Below are positions 8,180-15,583 of a DNA stretch of 40,890 nucleotides, one piece after another; the stretch's first letter is position 1; every line of letters begins with the position of its first letter. The notes below the pieces were generated by a model. The model was not told where the DNA came from. It saw only the letters and a program-made list of their open reading frames with translations, and did no database searches. Source of the DNA: Candidatus Korarchaeota archaeon NZ13-K. GTDB taxonomy: Archaea > Korarchaeota > Korarchaeia > Korarchaeales > Korarchaeaceae. The stretch spans positions 1 through 40,890 of the forward strand of contig MAIU01000004.1 of assembly GCA_003344655.1 (NCBI GenBank), read 5' to 3'. The position numbers and the translations under genes are program-made.

Positions 8180-8593
8180 ATGGGGAGGAAGTTCCTGGAC
8201 CTTGAGGCTGATGTGGGCTTCGAGGTGTGGTCGGAGGATCTGAACCGTCTGTTCGAGGAGGCCGCCTTAGCCATGTACGAGATAATGGTAGACACGGATA
8301 AGGTGGATCCCAAGATTGAGAAGCGCCTTGAAGTGAACGCGCCGGATCTCGAGATGCTCCTTCATCACTGGCTCTCCGAGCTCCTCTTCATAACGGAGGT
8401 GGAGGGGCTGGTCTTCTCGAGGTTCGAGGTCTCGATAGCTGATGAGAATCGCCTGGCCGGGAGGGCCCTAGGGGAGCCCATAGATCCGGGAAAGCATGAT
8501 CCTAAGACTGAGATAAAGGCTGTAACTTATCACAGGTTGAGGGTGATCAGGGAGGGGGGCCTTTGGAGGTGCACGGTCGTGCTCGACGTGTGA
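8180..8593 (+). CDS. Archease (RtcB ligase cofactor protein)
   Basis: The 137-residue product matches archease over its full length, including the conserved C-terminal HDPKTEIKAVTYH segment and the WLSELLF helix. Archease speeds guanylylation and turnover of the RtcB RNA ligase that joins tRNA exons after EndA cleavage and repairs broken RNA. The Asp of the N-terminal metal-binding strand is present (LEADVGF, Asp11), but the usual His-Thr before it (in HTADVG) reads Leu-Glu. The C-terminal Asp (VVLDV, Asp136) is also present, so metal binding is probably retained. GGAG lies directly before the ATG. RtcB itself is not in the window. Confidence 0.88.
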   Translation: MGRKFLDLEADVGFEVWSEDLNRLFEEAALAMYEIMVDTDKVDPKIEKRLEVNAPDLEMLLHHWLSELLFITEVEGLVFSRFEVSIADENRLAGRALGEPIDPGKHDPKTEIKAVTYHRLRVIREGGLWRCTVVLDV

Positions 8594-8796
8594 GATCCAA
8601 GTTCATAGCGCGGTCATGTCAACAGCTCTTAATGAAAATTTCCTGAATTGAGGTCCAGATAAAGAGATAAATCTCTCTTATCACGATTCATCGTGGAAGA
8701 AGCTTACGAGAAGGGCCCGCTGGCGGCTCGGCCGTGGCGCATGAAACATTAATAAACTGGGAGTGCGCCTCCCCCTGATCCCAAAGAGGTGCCGAT
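8594..8796 (+). other. 203-base intergenic region with two adjacent hairpins and the uL3 promoter
   Basis: This is the longest gap upstream of the ribosomal cluster. A first inverted repeat at 8658-8682 forms GATAA-AGAGA / TCTCT-C-TTATC, ten base pairs with one bulged C and a TAAA loop. A second, CACGAT-TC-ATCGTG (8682-8695), starts at the last base of the first. Next comes a GC-rich stretch (8711-8740) and then the uL3 TATA box. No ORF with a plausible start and ribosome binding site was seen. The hairpins could end archease transcription, bind a regulator, or belong to a small RNA; sequence alone does not decide. Confidence 0.5.
8749..8756 (+). promoter_or_regulatory. TATA box of the uL3-uS19 operon
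   Basis: TTAATAAA preceded by GAAAC (BRE-like). The predicted start site is about 8779, giving an 18-base leader that contains GAGGTG (8785-8790) before the ATG at 8797. Confidence 0.6.
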
Positions 8797-9801
8797 ATGC
8801 CTAGGAGACATGGTTCGCTTCAGTACTATCCAAGGAAGAGAGCGGCCACTCAGAAGGCCGTGTTCAGATCCTACCCCGAACTCTCGGTCGATAGGCCGAC
8901 TCTAGTCGCCTTTCCTGGGTACAAAGCCGGGATGGTTCATGTTCTGATGAAGGAGGACAGACCAGGGAAGCTGAACTTAGGTCAGCAGGTCGTGCTGGCC
9001 TCTACGGTGATAGAGACACCTCCCATAGAGGTGGTGGGACTCAGGACCTACGGGGAGGATCACTATGGGTTGAAGCCGCTGGTCACAGCGGTCAAGATAG
9101 AGGGTAACGATCTGATCTCCCGGACGCTCACCGTGGGGAAGGGCGTCGACAACATGGAGGAGGCTTTATCCAAGCTCTCGAGCAGGAGGAGCCTCGTGAG
9201 GGAAGTCAGGGTACTGGCCTACACAAGGCCCGATCTAGCTGGTATCCATAAGAAGAAGCCTGAGTTCTTGGAGATACCGGTGAAGGGTGGGGAGATGGGT
9301 GATAGGATCGATCTGGCCCTCTCCCTGGTGGGCTCGCAGGTGAAGGTGACCAGCGTGTTCAAGGTGGGTCAGCTGGTAGACCTGACAGCCGTCACCAAGG
9401 GCCATGGGTGGCAGGGAGTCGTGAGGAGGTTTGGGGTGGAGCTCCTGAGGCATAAAGCCGGGAAGGGAAGATGGAGGATCGGTAGCTTGGGGTCCAGGCA
9501 TCCGCCCTACGTCACCTGGAGGGTTCCGAGGGCCGGACAGACGGGCTACCACAAGAGGACGGAATACAACAAGAGGATACTCATGATCGGGGATCTCACC
9601 GATGGAGGAATGGATCTAACTCCGAAAGGGGGCTTCAGGAACTATGGGGTTCTGAGAAGCCAGTATTTACTCATATCGGGATCCGTTCCCGGACCAGCCA
9701 AACGCTTCGTGTTCATAAGGCATCCGATAAGACCAAAGTACGGGGAGCTGCCGGCGCCTGAAGTGTACTACGTGAGCTCGGTGGGCTGGCTGGCGAGGTG
9801 A
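8797..9801 (+). CDS. rpl3: 50S ribosomal protein uL3
   Basis: At 334 residues this is the normal length for archaeal L3. It starts with the archaeal/eukaryotic signature MPRRHGSLQYYPRKRA, has the GYKAGMVHV strand, and has the central W-finger region (TKGHGWQGVVRRFG ... HKAGKGRWRIGSLG) that reaches toward the peptidyl transferase centre. uL3 is one of the earliest proteins to assemble on 23S rRNA. It opens a tight five-gene block (uL3-uL4-uL23-uL2-uS19) in the order shared by archaeal and bacterial S10-type operons. Its stop codon overlaps the possible GTG start of uL4. The promoter and GAGGTG ribosome binding site are directly upstream. Confidence 0.98.
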   Translation: MPRRHGSLQYYPRKRAATQKAVFRSYPELSVDRPTLVAFPGYKAGMVHVLMKEDRPGKLNLGQQVVLASTVIETPPIEVVGLRTYGEDHYGLKPLVTAVKIEGNDLISRTLTVGKGVDNMEEALSKLSSRRSLVREVRVLAYTRPDLAGIHKKKPEFLEIPVKGGEMGDRIDLALSLVGSQVKVTSVFKVGQLVDLTAVTKGHGWQGVVRRFGVELLRHKAGKGRWRIGSLGSRHPPYVTWRVPRAGQTGYHKRTEYNKRILMIGDLTDGGMDLTPKGGFRNYGVLRSQYLLISGSVPGPAKRFVFIRHPIRPKYGELPAPEVYYVSSVGWLAR

Positions 9802-9806
9802 GGGCG

Positions 9807-10595
9807 ATGGAGGTTCCCGTCTACGACCTGAGGGGAGAGGTGGTGGGGAGCATAGAACTTCCCTCGGTGTTCTCCCTCGAGGTGAGACCGGACGTCATAA
9901 GAAGGGTCTACCTATCGCAGCTCACCGCCAGGATCCAGCCGCAGGGCAGGGACCCCCTGGCCGGCCTCAGGACATCGGCTGAGTCCTGGGGAGCGGGGCA
10001 CGGTGTCGCCAGGGTTCCCAGGGTGAAGGGAAGGGGATACCCAGCCGCGGGCAGGGCTGCTAGGGCCGTCATGGCCGTCGGTGGGGCCAAGACGAAAGCC
10101 CCTAGGTCTTGGAAGGTTGTTTGGGAGAGGGTGAATGAGAAGGAGAGGAGGATGGCCATAGCATCAGCTATAGCTGCGACCAGGGTCCTGGATCTAGTGA
10201 GGGCCAGGCACAGGATGCCCGAGGGTTTGAAGGTCCCGATAGTCGTCGTCGATGAGGTAGAGTCCATAGGGAGGACATCAGAGCTCTACGGCCTCCTCCT
10301 GAGGCTGGGCCTGGAGGAGGAGCTGGATAGGTGCAAGAGGAGGTTCAGGAAGATAAGGGCTGGGAGAGGGAAGATGAGAGGGAGAGTTAGGCAGAGGGCC
10401 AGAGGGCCCCTCATAGTCTACCTGAATGAGGGATCCCCGCTCAAACTCGCTTCCAGGAACATACCTGGGGTGGACGCAGTCTCACTCAGGAACCTGACGG
10501 TGATGCACCTGGCCCCGGGAGGGGTTCCGGGGAGGCTGACGATATGGAGCGAATCCTCAATAAGGTCGCTGGAGGAGGTGAGGGTGCTTGCCTAA
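9807..10595 (+). CDS. rpl4: 50S ribosomal protein uL4
   Basis: This 262-residue product matches archaeal L4 (L4e/L1e). It has a globular domain and the long Gly/Arg/Pro-rich loop (GAGHGVARVPRVKGRGYPAAGRAARAV) that lines the exit tunnel, followed by the helical MAIASAIAATRVLDLVRARH segment. The C-terminus has the archaeal extension ending in LAPGGVPGRLTIWSESSI. ATG at 9807 is preferred; a GTG at 9798, overlapping the uL3 stop, would add three residues. GAGGTG (9793-9798) is spaced correctly for the ATG. The uL23 start lies inside the 3' end of this gene. Confidence 0.97.
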   Translation: MEVPVYDLRGEVVGSIELPSVFSLEVRPDVIRRVYLSQLTARIQPQGRDPLAGLRTSAESWGAGHGVARVPRVKGRGYPAAGRAARAVMAVGGAKTKAPRSWKVVWERVNEKERRMAIASAIAATRVLDLVRARHRMPEGLKVPIVVVDEVESIGRTSELYGLLLRLGLEEELDRCKRRFRKIRAGRGKMRGRVRQRARGPLIVYLNEGSPLKLASRNIPGVDAVSLRNLTVMHLAPGGVPGRLTIWSESSIRSLEEVRVLA

Positions 10596-10863
10596 GATGT
10601 TCAACCCATTCAGAGTGCTGAAGGCCCCCATATCGACCGAGAAGGTGGTCAGGATGATAAACGAGGAGAACAAGCTGGCATTCTACGTGGACATGAGGGC
10701 GACGAAGGCTGAGATAAAGAGGGCCGTGGAGGAGGCTTTCGAGGTGAAAGTGGTGAGTGTCAGGACACTGATAACTCCAACTGGAAGGAAGAAGGCTTAT
10801 GTGAAGCTATCCCCCGAGTTCAAGGCATCTGATGTCGCCTCCAGGCTGGGAGTGATAGGGTGA
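10588..10863 (+). CDS. rpl23: 50S ribosomal protein uL23
   Basis: The 91-residue product carries the L23 signature: APISTEKVVRMINEENKLAFYVDMRATK near the N-terminus (seen at residues 13-40) and VVSVRTLITPTGRKKAYVKL toward the end. uL23 sits at the tunnel exit and is the main docking site for SRP. The TTG start at 10588 is chosen because GGAGGTGA ends seven bases before it; it overlaps the uL4 stop by eight bases. An ATG three codons later (10597) is possible but poorly spaced. The uL2 gene follows after four bases. Confidence 0.96.
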   Translation: MPKMFNPFRVLKAPISTEKVVRMINEENKLAFYVDMRATKAEIKRAVEEAFEVKVVSVRTLITPTGRKKAYVKLSPEFKASDVASRLGVIG

Positions 10864-10867
10864 TCTC

Positions 10868-11605
10868 ATGGGTAAGAGGATACTCGTCCAGAGGAGGGGC
10901 AGGGGCGGCATACAGTTCAGGGCGAAGGATCATCTGAAGGTTGCGCCGGTCCGCTACCCTCAGGACGGCATGAACGAGCTCCTCAGGGGGGTGATCAAGG
11001 AGTTCTTGCACGAGCCTGGGAGGCACACGCCAATATCCTTGGTCGAGCTGGAGAACGGGCAGGAGTTCTATTACATTCCCCCAGAGGGGGTTCACGTCGG
11101 TCAGGAGATACAGATAGGCCCTGGAGCCGAGGTTAAGACTGGCAACATCCTTCCCCTATCCGATATACCGGATGGAACCCTGGTCTGCAACGTTGAGATA
11201 AGGCCCGGGGACGGGGGAAAGATAGCTAGGAGGAGCGGAACCTATGCCATAGTCTTCTCCCACGAGGGGGACAGGGTCATACTTAGGTTGCCCTCCAGGA
11301 AGGAGAAGCTCGTTGACGCAAGATGCAGGGCCACCATAGGCGTCGTGGCTGGCAGCGGGAGAATAGAGAGGCCCTTCATGAAGGCCGGCACCAAGTACTA
11401 TCACGAGAGGACCCACCCGAAGAGGTGGCCAGTGGTCAGGGGAGTGGCGATGAACCCAGTGAGCCATCCGCACGGGGGAGGATCCCACAAGAGACCTGGC
11501 AAGCCCACCACAGTTGCTAGGACAGCTCCTCCCGGGCAGAAGGTCGGTCATATAGCTGCTAGAAAGACGGGAAGGGCGAAGAGGAGGGCGGTGACCAGGA
11601 AGTAA
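10868..11605 (+). CDS. rpl2: 50S ribosomal protein uL2
   Basis: The 245-residue product is a full-length archaeal L2, with MGKRILVQRRGRGG at the N-terminus, the OB-fold and SH3-like domains, and the conserved peptidyl-transferase-proximal stretch GVAMNPVSHPHGGGSHKRPGKP (read at about residues 193-214). The His in SHPHGGG is the residue implicated in peptidyl transferase function. The basic C-terminal tail is GRAKRRAVTRK. uL2 is needed for subunit association and tRNA positioning. It lies between uL23 and uS19 with minimal gaps. Confidence 0.98.
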   Translation: MGKRILVQRRGRGGIQFRAKDHLKVAPVRYPQDGMNELLRGVIKEFLHEPGRHTPISLVELENGQEFYYIPPEGVHVGQEIQIGPGAEVKTGNILPLSDIPDGTLVCNVEIRPGDGGKIARRSGTYAIVFSHEGDRVILRLPSRKEKLVDARCRATIGVVAGSGRIERPFMKAGTKYYHERTHPKRWPVVRGVAMNPVSHPHGGGSHKRPGKPTTVARTAPPGQKVGHIAARKTGRAKRRAVTRK

Positions 11606-11637
11606 GTTAATAAGTGGTGGGGGGGAGGAATCGGCGT

Positions 11638-12036
11638 ATGTCGTCGAGGGAGTTCACCTACCGGGGCTACACGCTCGAGCAGCTTCAGGCCATGACCTTG
11701 GATGAGCTGGCCGAGGTGATGCCAGCTAGGATAAGGAGGACGTTGAGGAGGGGCCTATCTCCGGAGAACAAGAAGCTCTTGGAGAAGATCAGGAGGTACA
11801 AGGCCATGGGAATAGATAAGGTCATAAGGACGCACAGGAGGGATATGCCGATCCTACCGGAGATGGTGGGCTCAAAGATAGCCGTCCACAACGGGAAGGA
11901 CTTCGTAGAGGTGACCATAGTCCCGGAGATGATAGGGCACTACCTAGGGGAGTTCGCGATGACGAACAAGATAGTGAGGCACGGGAAGCCGGGCAAGGGA
12001 GCGACCAGGTCCAGCAAGTTCGTGCCGCTCAAGTGA
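11638..12036 (+). CDS. rps19: 30S ribosomal protein uS19
   Basis: At 132 residues this is a typical archaeal/eukaryotic S15e-type S19. Signatures are [15 protein letters not shown] near the start, the RRTLRRGLS segment, and the C-terminal signature ([15 protein letters not shown] followed by GHYLGEF). uS19 forms part of the 30S head and contacts the A-site tRNA region. ATG at 11638 is chosen: a GGGGGAGG run lies nine bases upstream, whereas the earlier in-frame GTG (11614) has no ribosome binding site. The usual next genes uL22, uS3 and uL29 do not follow; a tRNA gene does. uS19 therefore closes the block here. Confidence 0.96.
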   Translation: MSSREFTYRGYTLEQLQAMTLDELAEVMPARIRRTLRRGLSPENKKLLEKIRRYKAMGIDKVIRTHRRDMPILPEMVGSKIAVHNGKDFVEVTIVPEMIGHYLGEFAMTNKIVRHGKPGKGATRSSKFVPLK

Positions 12037-12048
12037 TCCGTCAGGAAC

Positions 12049-12056
12049 ATTTTTAA
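12049..12056 (+). promoter_or_regulatory. TATA box of tRNA-Ser gene
   Basis: ATTTTTAA in the 50-base gap between uS19 and tRNA-Ser, 31 bases before the first tRNA base. The position fits independent transcription of the tRNA with a short 5' leader trimmed by RNase P. Confidence 0.5.
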
Positions 12057-12086
12057 TCTCTTCCCCTCGACAGCTCATCAGGGCCA

Positions 12087-12173
12087 GCCGGGGTGGCCGA
12101 GCCAGGACCAAGGTGCCCGCCTTGAGAGCGGGTGGCCCTCCGGGCCGCGAGGGTTCGAATCCCTCCCCCGGCG
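12087..12173 (+). tRNA. tRNA-Ser (anticodon UGA)
   Basis: This class II tRNA is 87 bases long. The acceptor stem GCCGGGG (12087-12093) pairs with CCCCGGC (12166-12172) and is followed by discriminator G. The anticodon stem CCCGC/GCGGG encloses the loop CTTGAGA, giving anticodon TGA, which reads UCA. A long variable arm (TGGCCCTCCGGGCCGC) is the mark of tRNA-Ser. The T arm is GAGGG-TTCGAAT-CCCTC. There is no intron, and the 3' CCA is not encoded, so it must be added by CCA-adding enzyme. It lies immediately after uS19 with its own TATA-like element. Confidence 0.97.
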
Positions 12174-12212
12174 CATAACCTTTCCTCACTGGATCTCGGG
12201 GATCATGAGGGT

Positions 12213-13460
12213 TCAGATCTTAGGTCTCGGTAGGAGCTCCGGGGAGTTCCTCATCACACCAACCCGCGGTTTCCCATGCAATCTCCTTAACTCCCTCCTT
12301 ATCGCCTCTTCCAGATCCCCATACCATTCAAAACCCATGGATCTAACTTCACGCTCATCCAAGCCCTCGGAGACTATCACAACCCTTATCCTAGACCTCA
12401 CCTTCGACCAGACCATGGAGTTCGCGGCCCCTATAAGGTCCCTCACGAGACCCTCCCTGACCCTCCTATCTATCTCCTCCGGCGGCAGCCCTGCCAGCTC
12501 CACCACCTCCGGGTGTGTCTTAGAGACCCCCTCAGGGCAAGGGGTCGCGAGTATCAGGGTGCCTCCGTCCCTGAGCACGATATCTGCTGGGTAGAGAGCT
12601 TTATGGGCCTGCCAAAAGTCGATATCTGCTGGATAACTCGTTGTTATGACGAGATCTAGCTCTCCTGGGGCTTCCACCTCGTAGACCCTCCTTGATTCCC
12701 TCACGGCCTGCCTGAAGACCTCCCTGAAGCCGCCGCATCCCACCCAAGTGGGCCTGCCCGCTCCATCAACAACAAGCTCTATCAATCCCCTTAATCCGGA
12801 TCTCTCAGCAACCAAGTCCATGAGATCCCTCACCTCATTGCTCTCGATTCCAAGGAAAGATCTTCTCAATCTTGCGCTCATCAAATGCATCTCACCGACG
12901 GTTCTCTCCCCGGAGACGCCCGGGAGTATTATCTTGGAGCCCCCGGAGAACCCGGAGACGTGGTGAGGTGTGACGCAACCTATGCCTATTGAGAGATCCG
13001 CCTTTGATAGCTCCCTGGCCACCTCTATAGGGGCACCGCTCGGCATGACCCCGACCCTGACCTGCCTCTCAGGATCCCTGAAGTCCGGCTGGATGACCTC
13101 GATCCTGCTCAAGGCATCACCGTACTTCAACTCGAGCTCCGACTGGGTCATCGGCCTGTGAGTCCCGAGAGCGACCAAAAGGGTTAATTGCTCATCCCTT
13201 ATCCCGATCTCATTCAGGAAGTCCAGGAAGATGGGAAGTATTCGAGCGGTGGGCGTGGGTCTAGTTATATCGTCAGCCACTATGGCTATCCTCCTTCCAG
13301 GCTTCAGAAAATCGCCCAGATTTCGAAGAGAAATTCTCAGGTCATTTTCTAAATTTGTCAAAGGCTTCACGTCTTTCGGTTCTATCATATTCACTTGTAG
13401 ATCGTCGGGTAGGCTGAAATGAACCCTGGAGTTCCCGTAAGGTAGGGAGAGCTCAGGCAT
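12213..13460 (-). CDS. LarA-family nickel-pincer-dependent hydroxyacid racemase/epimerase
   Basis: This 415-residue product belongs to the LarA/DUF2088 superfamily, whose founding member is the nickel-pincer lactate racemase of Lactobacillus. The expected residues are present: DDITRPTP (Arg67), GTHR (His101), PHHVSGFSGGSK (His166/167 and Lys176, the residue that carries the pincer cofactor) and GEMHLMS (His192). Known members racemise or epimerise alpha-hydroxyacids including short aldonates. The start overlaps the end of the PdxA-family gene by eight bases, so the two are translated together, and DUF1537 kinase lies upstream. The context suggests that the substrate is a four-carbon sugar acid rather than lactate (inference). 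The cofactor genes larB, larC and larE are not in the window. Confidence 0.85.
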   Translation of the reverse strand: MPELSLPYGNSRVHFSLPDDLQVNMIEPKDVKPLTNLENDLRISLRNLGDFLKPGRRIAIVADDITRPTPTARILPIFLDFLNEIGIRDEQLTLLVALGTHRPMTQSELELKYGDALSRIEVIQPDFRDPERQVRVGVMPSGAPIEVARELSKADLSIGIGCVTPHHVSGFSGGSKIILPGVSGERTVGEMHLMSARLRRSFLGIESNEVRDLMDLVAERSGLRGLIELVVDGAGRPTWVGCGGFREVFRQAVRESRRVYEVEAPGELDLVITTSYPADIDFWQAHKALYPADIVLRDGGTLILATPCPEGVSKTHPEVVELAGLPPEEIDRRVREGLVRDLIGAANSMVWSKVRSRIRVVIVSEGLDEREVRSMGFEWYGDLEEAIRRELRRLHGKPRVGVMRNSPELLPRPKI

Positions 13461-14406
13461 GCTCCCGGCCGGACAGCCTGCGGGCCAAGCTTATAGCGTT
13501 TACCATGCTGCCCTCATCAGCTAGGCAGCTACCTGCTATATCATATGCGGTACCGTGATCGACGGAGGTCCTCACGTAAGGCAATCCGAGGGTCACGTTG
13601 ACCGCCCTGTTGAAGCCTAAGAGCTTCACTGGGATGTGGCCCTGGTCATGGTACATCGCCACAACAGCGCGAAACTCCCCCCTGAGAGCTCTCAAGAATA
13701 TCGTATCGGCTGGGATTGGGCCTTCAACATCATACCCCAATTCCCTGAGCTTCTCGACGGCCGGCCTTATTATGGATATCTCCTCATTTCCAAATAAGCC
13801 GCCTTCGCCCGCATGGGGATTGAGAGAGGCTATGCCGATCCTCCCGGACTCCCCCAACCTCTCCAGGAATGCGAAGGTCTGCTCGGCGGTGAACACTATC
13901 TCCTCCTCCGATAGGACATCGGGGACCTCCCTCAGGGATATGTGGGTGGTGACGTGGGCCACTCTGAGCTCATCCAGGTAGAGAAGCATCTTGGTCCTCC
14001 TAACACCCGCCAGCTCAGCTAGAAGCTCCGTGTGACCTCTGAAGGGTATCCCGGCCATGTTGATGGCCTCCTTGCTGACGGGTCCCGTCACCAGTGCGTC
14101 GGCCTTCCCTTGGAGGATGATCTCAGAGGCCCTCTTTATGCAGAGGTAGGAGTGAAGTCCTCCCTGCGGGGTGGGGCCGGCCCGGGGTATCTCCACGTCC
14201 CCCGGGTCGATGACGGGAAAGGAGTCCGGTAAGATCCTCGGCTCGGTGACCTCGGTGAACCTCATATCGATTCCGCAAATGTCGCAAGCTCTCCTGAGGG
14301 CTCTGATGCTTCCTATCACTGTGACTGGATGGTTGATCCTCCTCAGGGCCTTGACGGTGACCTCAGGACCAATGCCAGCCGGATCCCCTGCCGTGATCAA
14401 TATCAT
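13453..14406 (-). CDS. PdxA-family dehydrogenase, probable D-threonate/D-erythronate 4-phosphate dehydrogenase (PdxA2 type)
   Basis: The 317-residue product is a clear PdxA homologue. It starts with ITAGDPAGIGPEV, and has the metal-site His of FRGHTELL and the C-terminal signature YHDQGHIPVKLLGF followed by LPYVRTSVDHGTAYD. True PdxA acts in the DXP-dependent vitamin B6 pathway, which Archaea do not use. The paralogue PdxA2 oxidises four-carbon acid-sugar 4-phosphates, with decarboxylation to dihydroxyacetone phosphate. A DUF1537 kinase gene 39 bases upstream supports the PdxA2 role. ATG at 14406 is preceded by GGGGTG at seven bases; a TTG at 14421 is a weaker choice. The stop codon overlaps the LarA-type gene. 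Confidence 0.88.
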   Translation of the reverse strand: MILITAGDPAGIGPEVTVKALRRINHPVTVIGSIRALRRACDICGIDMRFTEVTEPRILPDSFPVIDPGDVEIPRAGPTPQGGLHSYLCIKRASEIILQGKADALVTGPVSKEAINMAGIPFRGHTELLAELAGVRRTKMLLYLDELRVAHVTTHISLREVPDVLSEEEIVFTAEQTFAFLERLGESGRIGIASLNPHAGEGGLFGNEEISIIRPAVEKLRELGYDVEGPIPADTIFLRALRGEFRAVVAMYHDQGHIPVKLLGFNRAVNVTLGLPYVRTSVDHGTAYDIAGSCLADEGSMVNAISLARRLSGREHA

Positions 14407-14445
14407 TGGCGAGCACCCCAATGAATCCTGCGTACCTGCTGAACA

Positions 14446-15513
14446 TCAGCCGAGTTCTTTAATGATCCTCAGGACCCTCAACAGCGTCTCTGGATCTCCG
14501 AAACCCCCAGCTTTCGATATCAGAGGAGTTCCATCGAGGGGGCCACCCACGATCCAGCCCGCTGCCACCCCGTCCTCAGGATAGCTGCCCATCCTTATCG
14601 CCGAGACCTCGAGCTGTCTGAGAACAGCCCTCAGGGTCTCTCCACCGACCACCACGAGAGCGCTAGGCCTCGAATCGATTATGAGATCCACGAGCTCACG
14701 GATCCCCTTCAAAGCCTTACCTAGATCGAAGAGCATCGCGGCATCAGCACCTTCCAAGAGCCTCCTCCTGGAGGACCTGATCCCTTCCTCATCGTAGCCG
14801 AATACGGGCACCTCCCTGGCCAGGACGGAGAACTGCTCCCTAGTTACCTCGTTCCCGGATCCGGATAGAAAGAGCACCGGGCCGTGGGCTCTGACCTCAT
14901 CCCCCCTCTCGCATCCCAAGAACTCTGAGAGCTCAATAGCTAGACCGGCGCTTCCCCCCATCACCCTGAGGCCCTCATCGATTATGGTCTCCATGGCCTC
15001 CGAGAGGTCCCTCCTCTCCCTGATGTTCCTGAAGGTCCTTATCATCGCATCCCGATCCTCCCAGTAACCAACGCGGAGGTTAGTGGTGGATCTCAGGATC
15101 TCCAGAATGTTAGAGGAAGTTATCGGAAGTTCTTTGGCGTATGAGGTCTCCTCAAGGAGCTTTCCCCTCACGTAGAGAGTTCCATCTATCACGATCCTGC
15201 CCTGCTCTGGGTAGGCTGGTGTGAACGGCATCTCAGCGTTAAGGAATTCGCATATCTCGCCAAGTTCAGCTCCAACGTTCCCTCTCATGGTGGAATCCAC
15301 CTTCTTATAGAGGTACTGCCAGGAGGGAAACAGATTCAGGATCTCTCTGACGCGAGACCTGGCCTCCTCCGGCCTAAGTAACCTGCTGTCCGTCGTGACT
15401 CCTACGAAGTCCGCATCCGCCTCCCCCGAGAGGAGGACGGCTGAACCCTTACCGAACCTGCACGTCGTATCCAGAGCGCCTGTAAGGTCGTCCGCTATTA
15501 TGAGGACCCTCAT
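14446..15513 (-). CDS. Four-carbon acid sugar kinase (DUF1537 family)
   Basis: At 355 residues this is somewhat shorter than bacterial members (about 420). N-terminal domain signatures are ADDLTGALD (residues 7-15), KKVDSTMRGNVG (70-81) and a PAYPEQGRIVIDGTLYV segment. The C-terminal domain carries VVVGGETLRAVLRQL and ends with SKAGGFGDPETL, the ATP-binding end of the family. Members phosphorylate D-threonate or D-erythronate and related acids at C4. Together with the PdxA-family and LarA-family genes it forms a short catabolic cluster. The ATG follows GGTTAGGG. No clear TATA box lies in the 60 bases to uS10, so it may be read from the aEF1A/uS10 transcript. Confidence 0.9.
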   Translation of the reverse strand: MRVLIIADDLTGALDTTCRFGKGSAVLLSGEADADFVGVTTDSRLLRPEEARSRVREILNLFPSWQYLYKKVDSTMRGNVGAELGEICEFLNAEMPFTPAYPEQGRIVIDGTLYVRGKLLEETSYAKELPITSSNILEILRSTTNLRVGYWEDRDAMIRTFRNIRERRDLSEAMETIIDEGLRVMGGSAGLAIELSEFLGCERGDEVRAHGPVLFLSGSGNEVTREQFSVLAREVPVFGYDEEGIRSSRRRLLEGADAAMLFDLGKALKGIRELVDLIIDSRPSALVVVGGETLRAVLRQLEVSAIRMGSYPEDGVAAGWIVGGPLDGTPLISKAGGFGDPETLLRVLRIIKELG

Positions 15514-15549
15514 CGGGTGTCCCTAACCGTCAACCCTCGGAGAAACGAA

Positions 15550-15583
15550 GCTCATGCTGTCATTAGGTGGAGCTCACATGAGC
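15550..15583. repeat. Inverted repeat at the uS10 end, upstream of the DUF1537 kinase
   Basis: GCTCATG (15550-15556) and CATGAGC (15577-15583) are perfect inverted copies separated by 20 bases. They overlap the last codons and stop of the uS10 gene. They could be an operator for the acid-sugar cluster or a hairpin between the two transcription units; chance is possible at this length. Confidence 0.3.

Noticed and set aside
11944-12189. An 81-codon minus-strand ORF over the tRNA-Ser gene
   Set aside because: It is an antisense translation of the tRNA (a well-known kind of false protein with GEGFEPSRPGG) and of the end of uS19.
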